From: Bdellovibrio sp. NC01
GTDB lineage: Bacteria; Bdellovibrionota; Bdellovibrionia; Bdellovibrionales; Bdellovibrionaceae
NCBI RefSeq assembly: GCF_006874625.1
Contig: NZ_CP030034.1
Coordinates: 3,224,001-3,288,000, forward strand
Length of the DNA stretch: 64,000 nucleotides
Reading direction: 5' to 3'
Part shown: positions 8,521 to 16,850 of the stretch, one piece after another
Layout of the letters: every line of letters starts with the position of its first letter
How positions within the stretch are numbered: the stretch's first letter is position 1
Translations under genes and position numbers: made by a program
Notes under the pieces: generated by a model
The model's database searches: none
What the model was told of the DNA's origin: nothing
Seen by the model: the letters and a program-made list of their open reading frames with translations, nothing else

Positions 8521-8816
8521 TTCTATGATCCTTTTTTCAAAGAGAGCACAGTGATAAGGCTAACTTCTTTTGTTGAACAGAGATTCCGCGGAATTCTTTC
8601 ATGGTGAGAAACGATTGAAAGCCTTGTGAGAAGCTACTGAGAATGAAAACCTGGTGATAAAAGTTTCCACGAAGTTCCACAGTACGAAGCGATTACTTTT
8701 ATGTCCGAATTACTCCGAGCCTGCGCGCTCAAAACATAGCGCGTTGTTTATCATTTTGCTTTCATCCCGGCGAACGCTTTGCTAGAACGGGTTTTCAGAC
8801 AGACTGGAGGTTTTGA
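8521..8816. other. Divergent rpsD / secreted-protein intergenic region
   Basis: This 296-base gap holds the control regions of rpsD (minus) and the secreted protein (plus). Visible are a perfect 12-base palindrome ATTCCGCGGAAT (8583-8594), a repeated GTGGAA on the minus strand near 8666-8682, a short CGCGCT/AGCGCG hairpin near 8725-8743, and a TGCTAGAAC extended -10-like sequence (8780-8788) for the plus-strand gene. I see no open frame with a ribosome-binding site and no recognised S4 autoregulatory leader. Confidence 0.4.
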
Positions 8817-9188
8817 GTGAAGCTTGTTTCAACAGCGATGATTTTCTTCTTTGCAGCGACACTGGCACACGTGACTCTGGCACACGCTCAACAACCGAAG
8901 ACTCTTTTGTTCTGTAAAAATATCGATCAAGACGACCTTAAAGACATCGTTGTCAGAGAAATCGAATCAGAACGCTCTCGCGGAATCGTGGAAATCCAAG
9001 AATCAAACGCAGACGGCGATCAAGAAATCAGAACTCTTTCTATCAAAGACTTCAAAGATGGTTATATCAATTTGAGTAATGGGGACGCTGGAGAGCGCAC
9101 ATTGATCCGCAAAAAAGGCGGCGACTGGGAAGTGCTTGTACACGGTGGTGACTATCGCACCTACTCACACGCGGAATGCGTGGAGTAG
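8817..9188 (+). CDS. Small secreted protein of unknown function
   Basis: A 123-residue protein starting at GTG, 7 bases after a CTGGAGG ribosome-binding site. Residues 1-24 form a signal peptide (ending around HVTLAHAQ), so the mature form is periplasmic or exported. The mature part is mixed charged, with two cysteines (FCKNID and HAECVE) that could form a disulfide, and reads as a small beta-rich domain. No family is recognised. It stands alone, with a possible extended -10 promoter near 8783. Confidence 0.7.
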   Translation: MKLVSTAMIFFFAATLAHVTLAHAQQPKTLLFCKNIDQDDLKDIVVREIESERSRGIVEIQESNADGDQEIRTLSIKDFKDGYINLSNGDAGERTLIRKKGGDWEVLVHGGDYRTYSHAECVE

Positions 9189-9210
9189 GCACTTAGCCAG
9201 TCTCACTCAG

Positions 9211-9324
9211 CTACCAAGCTGCAAGACGGCGGCGGCGATTCTTCTTGCGAACTGGAGCACTTGTACTAGTGCTCTCTGCTTGAGTTGTGTTCGCGGGAGT
9301 CGCTTCTAACTCTACCTGTTTCAT
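9211..9324 (-). CDS. 37-residue basic small protein
   Basis: A short frame encodes MKQVELEATPANT... and ends APVRKKNRRRRLAAW. It is preceded by AAAGGAG spaced 7 bases from ATG 9324, a -10-like TATAGA (9362-9357) and a palindrome (9363-9377). The N-terminal half is Thr/Ser/Ala-rich and likely disordered; the C-terminal RKKNRRRR cluster would bind nucleic acid or ribosome. No family is recognised. The strong start signals and own promoter make it more likely a real gene than chance. Confidence 0.55.
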   Translation of the reverse strand: MKQVELEATPANTTQAESTSTSAPVRKKNRRRRLAAW

Positions 9325-9356
9325 AGCCGAACTCCTTTCGTGCTAGATTAAGGACA

Positions 9357-9387
9357 TCTATAGTGTCTCAGAGACACAGAGCGTAAA
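9357..9387 (-). promoter_or_regulatory. Promoter with palindromic operator for the 37-residue protein
   Basis: On the minus strand TTTACG (9387-9382) and TATAGA (9362-9357) resemble -35 and -10 boxes with a 19-base spacer. The spacer holds the perfect inverted repeat GTGTCTC-A/T-GAGACAC (9363-9377). A repressor bound there would block RNA polymerase. Confidence 0.4.
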
Positions 9388-9460
9388 GCGAAGCTTTTAT
9401 AATTAGTTTTCGATCATGAAAATGCGTTGATAATAACGCGTGCGGACTTGGTGCGGAATC

Positions 9461-9883
9461 CTAATGAGTCCACACCCACAACGGACCGATCAAAAGAAAC
9501 TGTAAGTCTTTGAAAAATGAAGGCTTTTTACCTTCTACTTTATGCCCATAGAACTGCCCGATCCATGCGACAACAAAGATCGCAATCAGAAGCGGCCAAA
9601 CCGGATGCATCAAATGTCCTAAAATATAGAGCAAAACATAGCTGCCAATGACTTGCCCCACCATCATCAGGAAGGCTTTTCTACCCAAAGTCATGTACCA
9701 ACCGAGCGCGATAGCAAGGATCACCTCACCTAAGCGGAGTGGACCAAGACTGATAGGAATTTGAATCAATAGACCCACAATCGAAAAGAAAATCGCTGGA
9801 ACGCACACTTTATGAATCTTGCGATTCAAAGGGTTTTGGTGGCTTTCACTGTATTCGGCGTACCACTGCTCCAGAGTTTTCAT
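9461..9883 (-). CDS. Mpo1-like (DUF962/YGL010w) membrane protein
   Basis: A 140-residue protein with the DUF962 pattern: MKTLEQWYAEYSESHQNPLN with conserved His and Asn, HKVCVPAIFF, then about four membrane helices and a second HPVWPLL motif. The yeast homologue Mpo1 is an Fe(II)-dependent dioxygenase that shortens 2-hydroxy fatty acids; the bacterial role is inferred, not shown. It follows cysE by 5 bases and is the last gene of the long alr-mla operon, in keeping with a lipid theme there. Confidence 0.8.
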   Translation of the reverse strand: MKTLEQWYAEYSESHQNPLNRKIHKVCVPAIFFSIVGLLIQIPISLGPLRLGEVILAIALGWYMTLGRKAFLMMVGQVIGSYVLLYILGHLMHPVWPLLIAIFVVAWIGQFYGHKVEGKKPSFFKDLQFLLIGPLWVWTH

Positions 9884-9888
9884 TGTGA

Positions 9889-10398
9889 TTATCCTTTTGC
9901 TTGCGCCAACGGGCCGACCATCACAGCACCGGCTGGAACGTCTTTCACGACAACGGCGTTTGCACCAATAACGGCGCCATCACCGACAGTCAGTGGACCC
10001 AAAACTTTTGCGCCTGTTCCGATAAGAACTTTATTTCCTACAGTTGGATGACGTTTGATCGGATTGAATTTTGTTCCACCCAAAGTGACGCCGTGGAAGA
10101 TGATGCAATCGTTACCGATCACAGCCGTTTCACCAATCACCACACCCACACCATGATCGATCACCAGACGACGACCAATCGTCGCACCCGGATGAATTTC
10201 AATGCCCGTCATCCAGCGCGAAATTTCCGCAACCAAACGAGCACAGAAGAACAATTTATTGCCATAGAAAAAGTGTGCGACACGATGGCATAACAACGCC
10301 TTCGGGCCCGGATATAAAAGCGCGATCTCCAGCAACGATTTCGCTGCCGGATCGTAGTTTTTATATGTGTGAAGCAATTCAGAAATACGTTTAAACAT
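9889..10398 (-). CDS. cysE: Serine O-acetyltransferase
   Basis: A 169-residue left-handed beta-helix acetyltransferase of the short EpsC/CysE type. IDHGVGVVIGETAVIGNDC carries the catalytic Asp-His pair and the hexapeptide repeats continue to the end (VGDGAVIGANAVVVKDVPAGA). It makes O-acetylserine from serine and acetyl-CoA for cysteine synthesis. The N-terminal helical domain is shorter than in E. coli CysE (273 residues). Its ATG overlaps the yhaM-like stop as TAATG. No cysK is visible in the window. Confidence 0.9.
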   Translation of the reverse strand: MFKRISELLHTYKNYDPAAKSLLEIALLYPGPKALLCHRVAHFFYGNKLFFCARLVAEISRWMTGIEIHPGATIGRRLVIDHGVGVVIGETAVIGNDCIIFHGVTLGGTKFNPIKRHPTVGNKVLIGTGAKVLGPLTVGDGAVIGANAVVVKDVPAGAVMVGPLAQAKG

Positions 10399-11360
10399 TA
10401 AAACTTCTCATTCAGATCATCGAGTAGGAAATAACGGTCGAAGAGTTCATTATAGCGAGACCATTTCTCGCCGGAACCACGTTCGGCCTCGATCAGTGTC
10501 TTTAACGTCGCAACTTTGCTATCAAAGTCGTCGACCATTGCAATCACCATCGCCTCTAGGAATTTAGGACGCTTCGGAGAACCGTATTCCAGTTTTCCGT
10601 GGTGACTTAAAATAATATGTTTACAGATATCGCGAAGCTCTTCGCTGAACCCCAAAATGCGTGACGCTTTTTTATCGATCAGTTCACAAGCAATTTCCAT
10701 GTGACCAATCAGGCGCCCCCGATTTGTGTATGAAATTCCGTTGTCGTAAGACAGTTCCCAGATCTTACCGATATCGTGATAGATCGCGCCGAATAAAAGC
10801 AAATCACGATTCAAGAATGGATAATGGTTGCCCATAAAATCCATGATCTTCGCAATCGACAAGATATGTTCAAGCAAACCACCAATCCACGCGTGATGGA
10901 TTGATTTCGCTGCTGGAGCACGCATCAGTTTCGGGCGAATTTCTGGATCTTCCAAAGTGTCTAAAATTAACTGACGAAGATTATCGTTCTTCATCGAACG
11001 CACAAGGACAGTCAGCTCTGCCAACATGTCTTCAGAATTGCGTGATGTCTTTGGAATAAAGTCTTCAAAATTTACAGTCGAAGAATCGACACGCTCTAAG
11101 CGATGCACGATCAACTGCTTGCGATTTTGGAAAAGTTGAACTTGGCCTTTTACTTTTAAAATATCGCCAATTTCAAATTCGCGAGAAAGTTCTTCAACAC
11201 GGTCCCACAAACGAGCATCGATGTTGCCAGTGGCATCACCTAATTGCAGACCCATAAATGGTCGGCCATTTTTACCAGTGGCCACCGTCTTTTCTTTAAC
11301 TAAGAACAAGTGATCGACATTGTCTTTGTCTTGAAGGCTGTGAACGGTTTTTTTATCCAT
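10398..11360 (-). CDS. YhaM-like 3'-5' exoribonuclease (OB fold + HD domain)
   Basis: A 320-residue protein. Residues about 15-95 form an OB-fold nucleic-acid binding module (GRPFMGLQLGDATGNIDARLWD..GDILKVKGQVQLF). Residues about 155-300 form an HD domain with HAWIGGLLEHILSI, YHDIGKIWELS and ILSHHGKLEYG, where the metal-binding His/Asp residues are intact. This order matches B. subtilis YhaM, which trims RNA and single-stranded DNA. Start and stop overlap both neighbours (TAATG), indicating translational coupling inside the operon. Confidence 0.85.
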   Translation of the reverse strand: MDKKTVHSLQDKDNVDHLFLVKEKTVATGKNGRPFMGLQLGDATGNIDARLWDRVEELSREFEIGDILKVKGQVQLFQNRKQLIVHRLERVDSSTVNFEDFIPKTSRNSEDMLAELTVLVRSMKNDNLRQLILDTLEDPEIRPKLMRAPAAKSIHHAWIGGLLEHILSIAKIMDFMGNHYPFLNRDLLLFGAIYHDIGKIWELSYDNGISYTNRGRLIGHMEIACELIDKKASRILGFSEELRDICKHIILSHHGKLEYGSPKRPKFLEAMVIAMVDDFDSKVATLKTLIEAERGSGEKWSRYNELFDRYFLLDDLNEKF

Positions 11361-12109
11361 TAGGGCACCTCACAGAAAAGATTCTGATACCGAGAGTCCT
11401 TGAACGTCACTTGCGAAATGTATGTTGTCCCCGCTTTTTGTGCCGAGAAGAAGAAAGTCCCGCCCAAAACAGTGATGTAACGCTCACGAACTGTGTTTAC
11501 TTTAAGACCGGCTTTCGCCATTTCTTTCGTGTATGTCGTTGTGATATCCAGGAACTGATTGCAACCTGCACCCAAAACTTTATCGTCGATACGACGCTTG
11601 CGGGTTTTGCTTAAGAACACAACTTTTTGCGCAGTTGATTCTGTAAATTGCGGGAAATCAAATCCCACATAGAAAGAACCTTTATTCGTAGTGATGTATT
11701 GAGCAAGATCGATTTCGCCGCCACCTTTAGGCAAACTGATTTTCACAGCTTCGCCTTTAACGATGTCGTCATTTTTTTCGACTAAGAAAACGGACAGTTC
11801 AGAAAAGACGATATCTTTTCCCCCGGCGCCTTCTTTTTTCTCGCCGCCCTCTTTCTTTTCTTCTCCGCCGCCATGTTCGCCTTCGGCTTTTGCTTCACCG
11901 TGGCCTTCAGCTTTTTTTTCTTCGTGAGATTCAGCCGTCACGGGTTTGAATTCAAGCAGGTCCCAAACTTTGCTGGGAACTTTTATGTCAGCAGGAATGT
12001 CTTCAATTTTAATTTCTTTGTAGTGCTCAACGTGATAACCGGGCTCCTTGGTGCAGGCTCCCAGTAGAAAAAACATCCAGAGTGAAAATATCTGGACGAA
12101 TTTTTTCAT
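11360..12109 (-). CDS. Lipoprotein with His/Glu/Lys/Gly-rich linker
   Basis: A 249-residue lipoprotein with lipobox LLGAC at about residues 15-19. After a short N-terminal domain comes a low-complexity stretch (about residues 60-98) of repeating E, K, H, G, A such as EEKKAEGHGEAKAEGEHGGG. A C-terminal beta-rich domain with two cysteines (GAGCNQFL and LFCEVP) follows. No family is recognised. It overlaps the TPR gene upstream and the YhaM gene downstream by TAATG, so it is produced together with the MCE transporter. The His/Glu-rich linker could bind metal or act as a spacer across the periplasm (inference). Confidence 0.7.
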   Translation of the reverse strand: MKKFVQIFSLWMFFLLGACTKEPGYHVEHYKEIKIEDIPADIKVPSKVWDLLEFKPVTAESHEEKKAEGHGEAKAEGEHGGGEEKKEGGEKKEGAGGKDIVFSELSVFLVEKNDDIVKGEAVKISLPKGGGEIDLAQYITTNKGSFYVGFDFPQFTESTAQKVVFLSKTRKRRIDDKVLGAGCNQFLDITTTYTKEMAKAGLKVNTVRERYITVLGGTFFFSAQKAGTTYISQVTFKDSRYQNLFCEVP

Positions 12110-13899
12110 TATTCAGACTCCAATTGATCGCGCAGCTCTAACAATGGAACGTAGTTCGCTTCAGATTCAAGACCCGTACGTACATACTCATAAGCCGCAG
12201 GACGATCTTTCTTTTTCATCGAAATCCATGCAAGACCGTACAACGCTTGTACATCAGCACGATTATTTTGATAAACTTGCGAGAATATTTTTTCGGCACA
12301 TGCCACATCACCTGTCGCGATACAGATATCGCCCATCAAGTGATTGCGTACGCTTAAGCTTGTAAGCTCTGGCATCTTTAGGATGGCCATCGCTTCGGGC
12401 AAACGATCTGCTTTATTAAGATAACTTGCTTGCGCTGCCAAAACATAAGGATCTTTCGGTCCTTCCGTTAAAGCCTCTTGCAACATCTTATTCGCATCTG
12501 AATCGCGGTTTACTTCCATCAAGCAGATCGCACGAAGTGCTTTCATCTCTGCCGTTTGCACAGATTTTTCGAACAATTCAGAGCAATACTTTTCCAGGTA
12601 ATCCCACTGAGTAAAACGCCAGTCGACAGTCAGAGGATGAGTATAGCGTTCAGCCATCTTCGCTTGGGTATCAAGGAATTGCACGACTGCTTGATTCACA
12701 CCATCGGCATCACCCACAAGGTTTTGCGCGTAAACCAAGAACAAATTCAATTCCTGGCGCAAGTAACCTGTGCGGCTTAAAGTCGCTTTGATATCCGTGA
12801 TAAGTGATTTCAAAAACGAACGATCCGGTGCTGTCTTAGAATATTCCATCGCAGACATCGCACGACCAAACAACGCTAGAACTGAGTTTGGATTTTTACG
12901 GTAAACGCCTTCGAATTCGCGCATCGCTTCGGCGTAGTTACCCTTTTTCATTTGTACGATCGCCAAATTTAAAAGAGCCGCGATATTTGAAGGTTCATGA
13001 CCGATCGCTTTTTGAAGAGTGTCTTCAGCCTCTTTCAAATCCCCGTCCATCATGTAGGACACAGAGATTCCAAGATAAGCGTCGACAAGATCTTCACGCG
13101 AACGGCCTTCTTGCATCAAAGATCTTTCCAAGATACGACGGCCCTGCAAACTTTGACGGTCTTCAGAAATAAGAACCGGCGCCATTTGTGTTTGTGTATC
13201 TGCATCTGGTTCTTTCATCGCTGCGGCTTTTTTATAAGCAGCTAATGATTTTTCATAAAGGCCTAAGCTTTTATAACGAACCGCTTGATTCAAAAGCTCT
13301 TCGTAACCGGCAGATTTTTTGTGATCTTTTAAAGTTAAAGTCAGAACGGCACCCACTGCAACAACGGCAGCAGCACCAATTAGACCCCAACGCAAAGTAT
13401 TGCTTTGTTTTTTAAGCTTACCTTGCAAACGATTGTCGCCAGCAGAACCGTAGCTCTTTGCCGCTGTATTATCAGTGGCCAAAGAACGAGATGTGGCTCT
13501 TTCAACTGAAGGAGTCACATCTTTAAAACCAACTTCCGGTGGCGGAGGTGGCATATCAATATGCGGAACTGGTGTCGGTGTCAGATCGTCAGACATCGTC
13601 AAAGTCACAGTGTCAGTTTTAGTGACATTCGTGACCGTGTGCTGAGCGATCGATTGAGTCATGGTATTTTCAGAAGAGCTGTCTTGTTCTTCGCGGATAT
13701 TTTTAACGATATCCATGAACAACTGACTTTCGCGAATATAGGCCCATCGACCTTGTGGCTGGCGAACCTCATCAATAATAGAGATTTGCTTGCTCGCCAA
13801 CATCGCCGTCACTTCATCCAAAGTGTAAGGCCCTAAAATCCGTGTTGAAGATTTTACGAGCCAATTCTTCTCTGAAGGGTTGGCGGTCTGCGGTGTCAT
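12109..13899 (-). CDS. GYF_2-like / transmembrane / TPR protein
   Basis: A 596-residue protein with three parts. Residues about 12-62 (WLVKSSTRILGPYTLDEV..QPQGRWAYIRESQLF) resemble GYF_2/DUF4339 modules, cytosolic peptide-binding domains. A linker rich in T, P and D leads to one membrane helix near residues 188-206. Residues about 210-590 are TPR repeats (for example SYMMDGDLKEAEDTLQKAIGHEPSN) that would lie in the periplasm. It starts 3 bases after the MCE gene stop. The likely role is scaffolding of an envelope complex linked to the Mla-type transporter (inference). Confidence 0.75.
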   Translation of the reverse strand: MTPQTANPSEKNWLVKSSTRILGPYTLDEVTAMLASKQISIIDEVRQPQGRWAYIRESQLFMDIVKNIREEQDSSSENTMTQSIAQHTVTNVTKTDTVTLTMSDDLTPTPVPHIDMPPPPPEVGFKDVTPSVERATSRSLATDNTAAKSYGSAGDNRLQGKLKKQSNTLRWGLIGAAAVVAVGAVLTLTLKDHKKSAGYEELLNQAVRYKSLGLYEKSLAAYKKAAAMKEPDADTQTQMAPVLISEDRQSLQGRRILERSLMQEGRSREDLVDAYLGISVSYMMDGDLKEAEDTLQKAIGHEPSNIAALLNLAIVQMKKGNYAEAMREFEGVYRKNPNSVLALFGRAMSAMEYSKTAPDRSFLKSLITDIKATLSRTGYLRQELNLFLVYAQNLVGDADGVNQAVVQFLDTQAKMAERYTHPLTVDWRFTQWDYLEKYCSELFEKSVQTAEMKALRAICLMEVNRDSDANKMLQEALTEGPKDPYVLAAQASYLNKADRLPEAMAILKMPELTSLSVRNHLMGDICIATGDVACAEKIFSQVYQNNRADVQALYGLAWISMKKKDRPAAYEYVRTGLESEANYVPLLELRDQLESE

Positions 13900-13902
13900 A
13901 TT

Positions 13903-15261
13903 CTAGAGGCCTTTGGTTAAGAGAAGTTTGAGGTCGTCGTTGGTAAGATAAAGACCTGCTCCCACATAACCGGATCTAGAACCGTTCTTATCAAGAGCGT
14001 CGTTCAAACCTACGTCAACATAAAGACCGCGATAGAAGTAATAAGTGGCAAATGTACGCCAGTTCGTTCTTGTGAAGTCGAAGAACTCTGTCGAAAGTTT
14101 CAACTTACGACGGAAGAAGTAGTAATCGATACCGAAACCACCACCGTTTTCGATGATACCGCCACGAAGTGTAAGGTCCCAGAAATTCTTACCGAACAAC
14201 AAAGTGAATTTGATTTTGTTTTCGTAAGTTTTCTTTTCAGTGATGTCAGATGTCGTCGTACCTGAAGTTTGTGTACGAGTCGTTTCAACCACACCGGCTG
14301 GATCATCAACAACACCTAGATAGTAAAAACGATCTAGACCTGGCTGAATGTAAACACCGATCGTCGATTTCCAGCTGCCCACCGTACCCAAGTACTCTGT
14401 GCGGAAATCCATTGCTGTTTGAATACGGCTTGCAGCACCCACAAGGTCGTTGATGCCGTCGATTGCCTGTTCAACTTTTTCTGAAGTCGTTTCATCGCTG
14501 ACAAGTTTACCGATCGTACCTTCACCGCGATTAATTTTCGCTGTGACTTCGTCCAAGTTCTTAACTGTCGCTGACAAATGTTCCCACGTTTTTTTGAAAC
14601 CTTTGTCGCTGCTGTCGTTGGCGATAGCTTGCAACGAAGATGTCACGTCGTGGATTTCGTCTACGATTTGGCCAATCTTGTCTTTGTTTTGGGACGTCAC
14701 GTGAGCCAAGTCATCTGTGATCGTTTCGATGTTTTTAACGATACGACCCAAGATGTGTTTACGAGTCCCGTCTTCTGATGTCGCCTCTTCAAGATTTTTT
14801 GCTACGACTTTTAAAGAAGATGCGACTTCGCCAACTTCTGCCATCAAACTGTCCAAAGAACCTTTGGATTTGATGTTCATGATTTGCGAATTGTCACTTA
14901 ATGGCGGATCTGTTGGTGAACCTGGATAAACCTCAACGTGAGAATCCCCCAAGATACCTTGAGCTTTGATTTCGATGGCTGCTGAAGTCGTCAGCGGAAT
15001 ATCAGATTTAACAGTAATATCGATACGAGCTTGGCCATCTTGCAAACGGATGTCTTTGATCACGCCCACAGGAATACCCGCAGAACGAACCGCAGAGTTT
15101 TTTACCAGACCACCTGCATTTGGAAGTAAGAACCAAGCTTTTTTTGAACGGCCAAGATAAGACGGATCATCACTGACTTGCATCGACATCACGGCGATCA
15201 GAGATCCCACGACGATCACTAAGAGGCCAACTTTAAATTCAGCTGCACGAAGCCAATTCAT
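13903..15261 (-). CDS. MCE-domain lipid transporter subunit with beta-rich C-terminal domain
   Basis: A 452-residue protein. A membrane anchor (residues 11-28) is followed by one MCE domain (about 38-115, with PNAGGLVKNSAVRSAGIPVG and IEIKAQGILGDSHVEVYPG). A long helical section follows (about 135-285). Residues about 284-452 are alternating aromatic beta strands (KIKFTLLFGKNFWDLTLRGG, FGIDYYFFRRKLKLSTEFFDF, RTFATYYFYRGLYVDVGLN). E. coli MlaD has 183 residues, so the C-terminus is a large addition that reads like a small outer-membrane barrel. The start overlaps mlaF (ATGA). It should work with MlaE and MlaF in moving lipids between membranes. Confidence 0.85.
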   Translation of the reverse strand: MNWLRAAEFKVGLLVIVVGSLIAVMSMQVSDDPSYLGRSKKAWFLLPNAGGLVKNSAVRSAGIPVGVIKDIRLQDGQARIDITVKSDIPLTTSAAIEIKAQGILGDSHVEVYPGSPTDPPLSDNSQIMNIKSKGSLDSLMAEVGEVASSLKVVAKNLEEATSEDGTRKHILGRIVKNIETITDDLAHVTSQNKDKIGQIVDEIHDVTSSLQAIANDSSDKGFKKTWEHLSATVKNLDEVTAKINRGEGTIGKLVSDETTSEKVEQAIDGINDLVGAASRIQTAMDFRTEYLGTVGSWKSTIGVYIQPGLDRFYYLGVVDDPAGVVETTRTQTSGTTTSDITEKKTYENKIKFTLLFGKNFWDLTLRGGIIENGGGFGIDYYFFRRKLKLSTEFFDFTRTNWRTFATYYFYRGLYVDVGLNDALDKNGSRSGYVGAGLYLTNDDLKLLLTKGL

Positions 15262-16022
15262 TGATGTTTCATCCCTTTATTCACGAACCTCTTCACCAGT
15301 TCTATATCGGTATTGAAGAAATCCTCTGGAGTTCCAAATAGTAAAACCCGGCCACTATCCAACATCGCGATATGATCGGCAATCCTAAACGCAGCGGACA
15401 AATCATGTGAAACCATGATTGACGTCGTTCCAGGTCTTAATTTGTGAGTACTCAGAATCAAATTATCCACCATTTCAGTCAGAATGGGATCTAATCCAGT
15501 CGTCGGCTCATCGTAGATCAGAATTTCTGGATCTAGGGCGAGAGCACGTGCTAAACCAGTACGCTTTTGCATACCGCCCGAAATTTGTGATGGAAGTTTT
15601 TTATAATGTTTTGGGTCCAAACCAACGTCTTGCAGTTTTTGTTCGGCAATACGTAAGACTTGGGATTCAGACAGATCACGACGATGTTCAAACAAAGGAA
15701 AACAAACGTTTTCTATCACAGTCATATCGTCGAACAATGCTGCTGATTGAAACAGAACTCCGAAGTTACAACGAAACTTAGTCAATTGATCTTCATTGAG
15801 TTTGCTGATGTCTTGCCCCAGAACTTCGATATATCCCGAAGTGGGTTTAAACAATCCCAACAAGTGCTTTAGCATCACCGATTTACCAGTTCCTGAGAAA
15901 CCAATAATCGCTGTCAGCGAACCTTTTGGAATTTCTAAATTAATACCTTTCAATACGAAGTCTTTGCCTCCGTCGAAAGATTTTTTCACATCTTGCATGA
16001 TGACGGCTGATTCTTGTTTCAT
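15258..16022 (-). CDS. mlaF: Mla-type ABC transporter ATPase (MlaF-like)
   Basis: A 254-residue ABC ATPase with Walker A GFSGTGKS, signature ISGGMQKR and Walker B ILIYDEPTTGLDP. The GGMQKR signature and LTEMVDNLI region are characteristic of MlaF/TtgA-type ATPases that pair with MlaE permeases. It powers lipid movement by the MlaE-MCE complex at the inner membrane. It starts immediately after the mlaE stop and its last bases overlap the MCE gene start. No mlaB (STAS) or mlaC gene is present in the cluster. Confidence 0.9.
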   Translation of the reverse strand: MKQESAVIMQDVKKSFDGGKDFVLKGINLEIPKGSLTAIIGFSGTGKSVMLKHLLGLFKPTSGYIEVLGQDISKLNEDQLTKFRCNFGVLFQSAALFDDMTVIENVCFPLFEHRRDLSESQVLRIAEQKLQDVGLDPKHYKKLPSQISGGMQKRTGLARALALDPEILIYDEPTTGLDPILTEMVDNLILSTHKLRPGTTSIMVSHDLSAAFRIADHIAMLDSGRVLLFGTPEDFFNTDIELVKRFVNKGMKHQ

Positions 16023-16850
16023 CTACGAGATCCCCATCAACAAATAGTACATACGGATCAAATTCGTTAAGAAATAATCCAGAATAATAATTGAAACCAT
16101 GCTTTGTACGACGCCTTGGTTAGTCGCATCGCCGACACCTTTTGCACCGCCCGTTGTATTGAAACCACGGTACGTACAAATTAAAGCAAAGAACAAACCG
16201 AAGATCGCTGCTTTGAACAAGCCTTCGTTGATGTGTTTCACTTCGATAAGATCTTTAATTTTCTGCCAGAAAACGGCTTCATCAAGTTGCACCATCTTCA
16301 CGCATAAGAACCAACTACCAAGCATCGCGACGAAATCGAATACCGCCGTCAACAATGGCATACAGATAACTGCTGCCACCATACGTGGAGAGATCAAATA
16401 TTGTTTGGTATTTACGCCCATCACATCAAGCGCATCAATCTGTTCATTCACGCGCATTGTTCCCAAGCGCGCCGCCATCGCTCCGCCCGCACGAGCAGCA
16501 ACGATCAAACCAGTTAATACCGGCCCCAGTTCGCGAGTGATCCCCAACGCAACGACGGGACCAACCATGTTCACAGCGTTGAACATTTTAAAGCCCAAGT
16601 AAATTTGCAGCGATAGAGCCAGTCCGGTAAAGGCCCCTGTCAAACTGATGATACCGATAGATTGGTTACCGATAAACTCCATGTGCTTGATGATTTCGGC
16701 AAAACGTGAAGGCTTTGCAAAAATAAGGCGCACACTTTCTTGGAAAAAGATCATGATCTTACCCGTTTCAGAAATAAAATTTCTGATCGTCGTAATCACG
16801 ACATCACCGACCCAAGCGACAACACCGACAGCGCGTTCTGCAATTGTCAT
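16023..16850 (-). CDS. mlaE: Mla-type ABC transporter permease (MlaE-like)
   Basis: A 275-residue inner-membrane permease of the MlaE family. The conserved block ITRELGPVLTGLIVAARAGGAMAARLGTMRVNEQIDALDVMG is textbook for the family, and the later RGFNTTGGAKGVGDATNQGVV segment forms the coupling/core helix. It has about five to six membrane segments. It directly follows alr (stop at 16851, start at 16850) with a GGGGGAG ribosome-binding site inside alr. Confidence 0.92.
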   Translation of the reverse strand: MTIAERAVGVVAWVGDVVITTIRNFISETGKIMIFFQESVRLIFAKPSRFAEIIKHMEFIGNQSIGIISLTGAFTGLALSLQIYLGFKMFNAVNMVGPVVALGITRELGPVLTGLIVAARAGGAMAARLGTMRVNEQIDALDVMGVNTKQYLISPRMVAAVICMPLLTAVFDFVAMLGSWFLCVKMVQLDEAVFWQKIKDLIEVKHINEGLFKAAIFGLFFALICTYRGFNTTGGAKGVGDATNQGVVQSMVSIIILDYFLTNLIRMYYLLMGIS

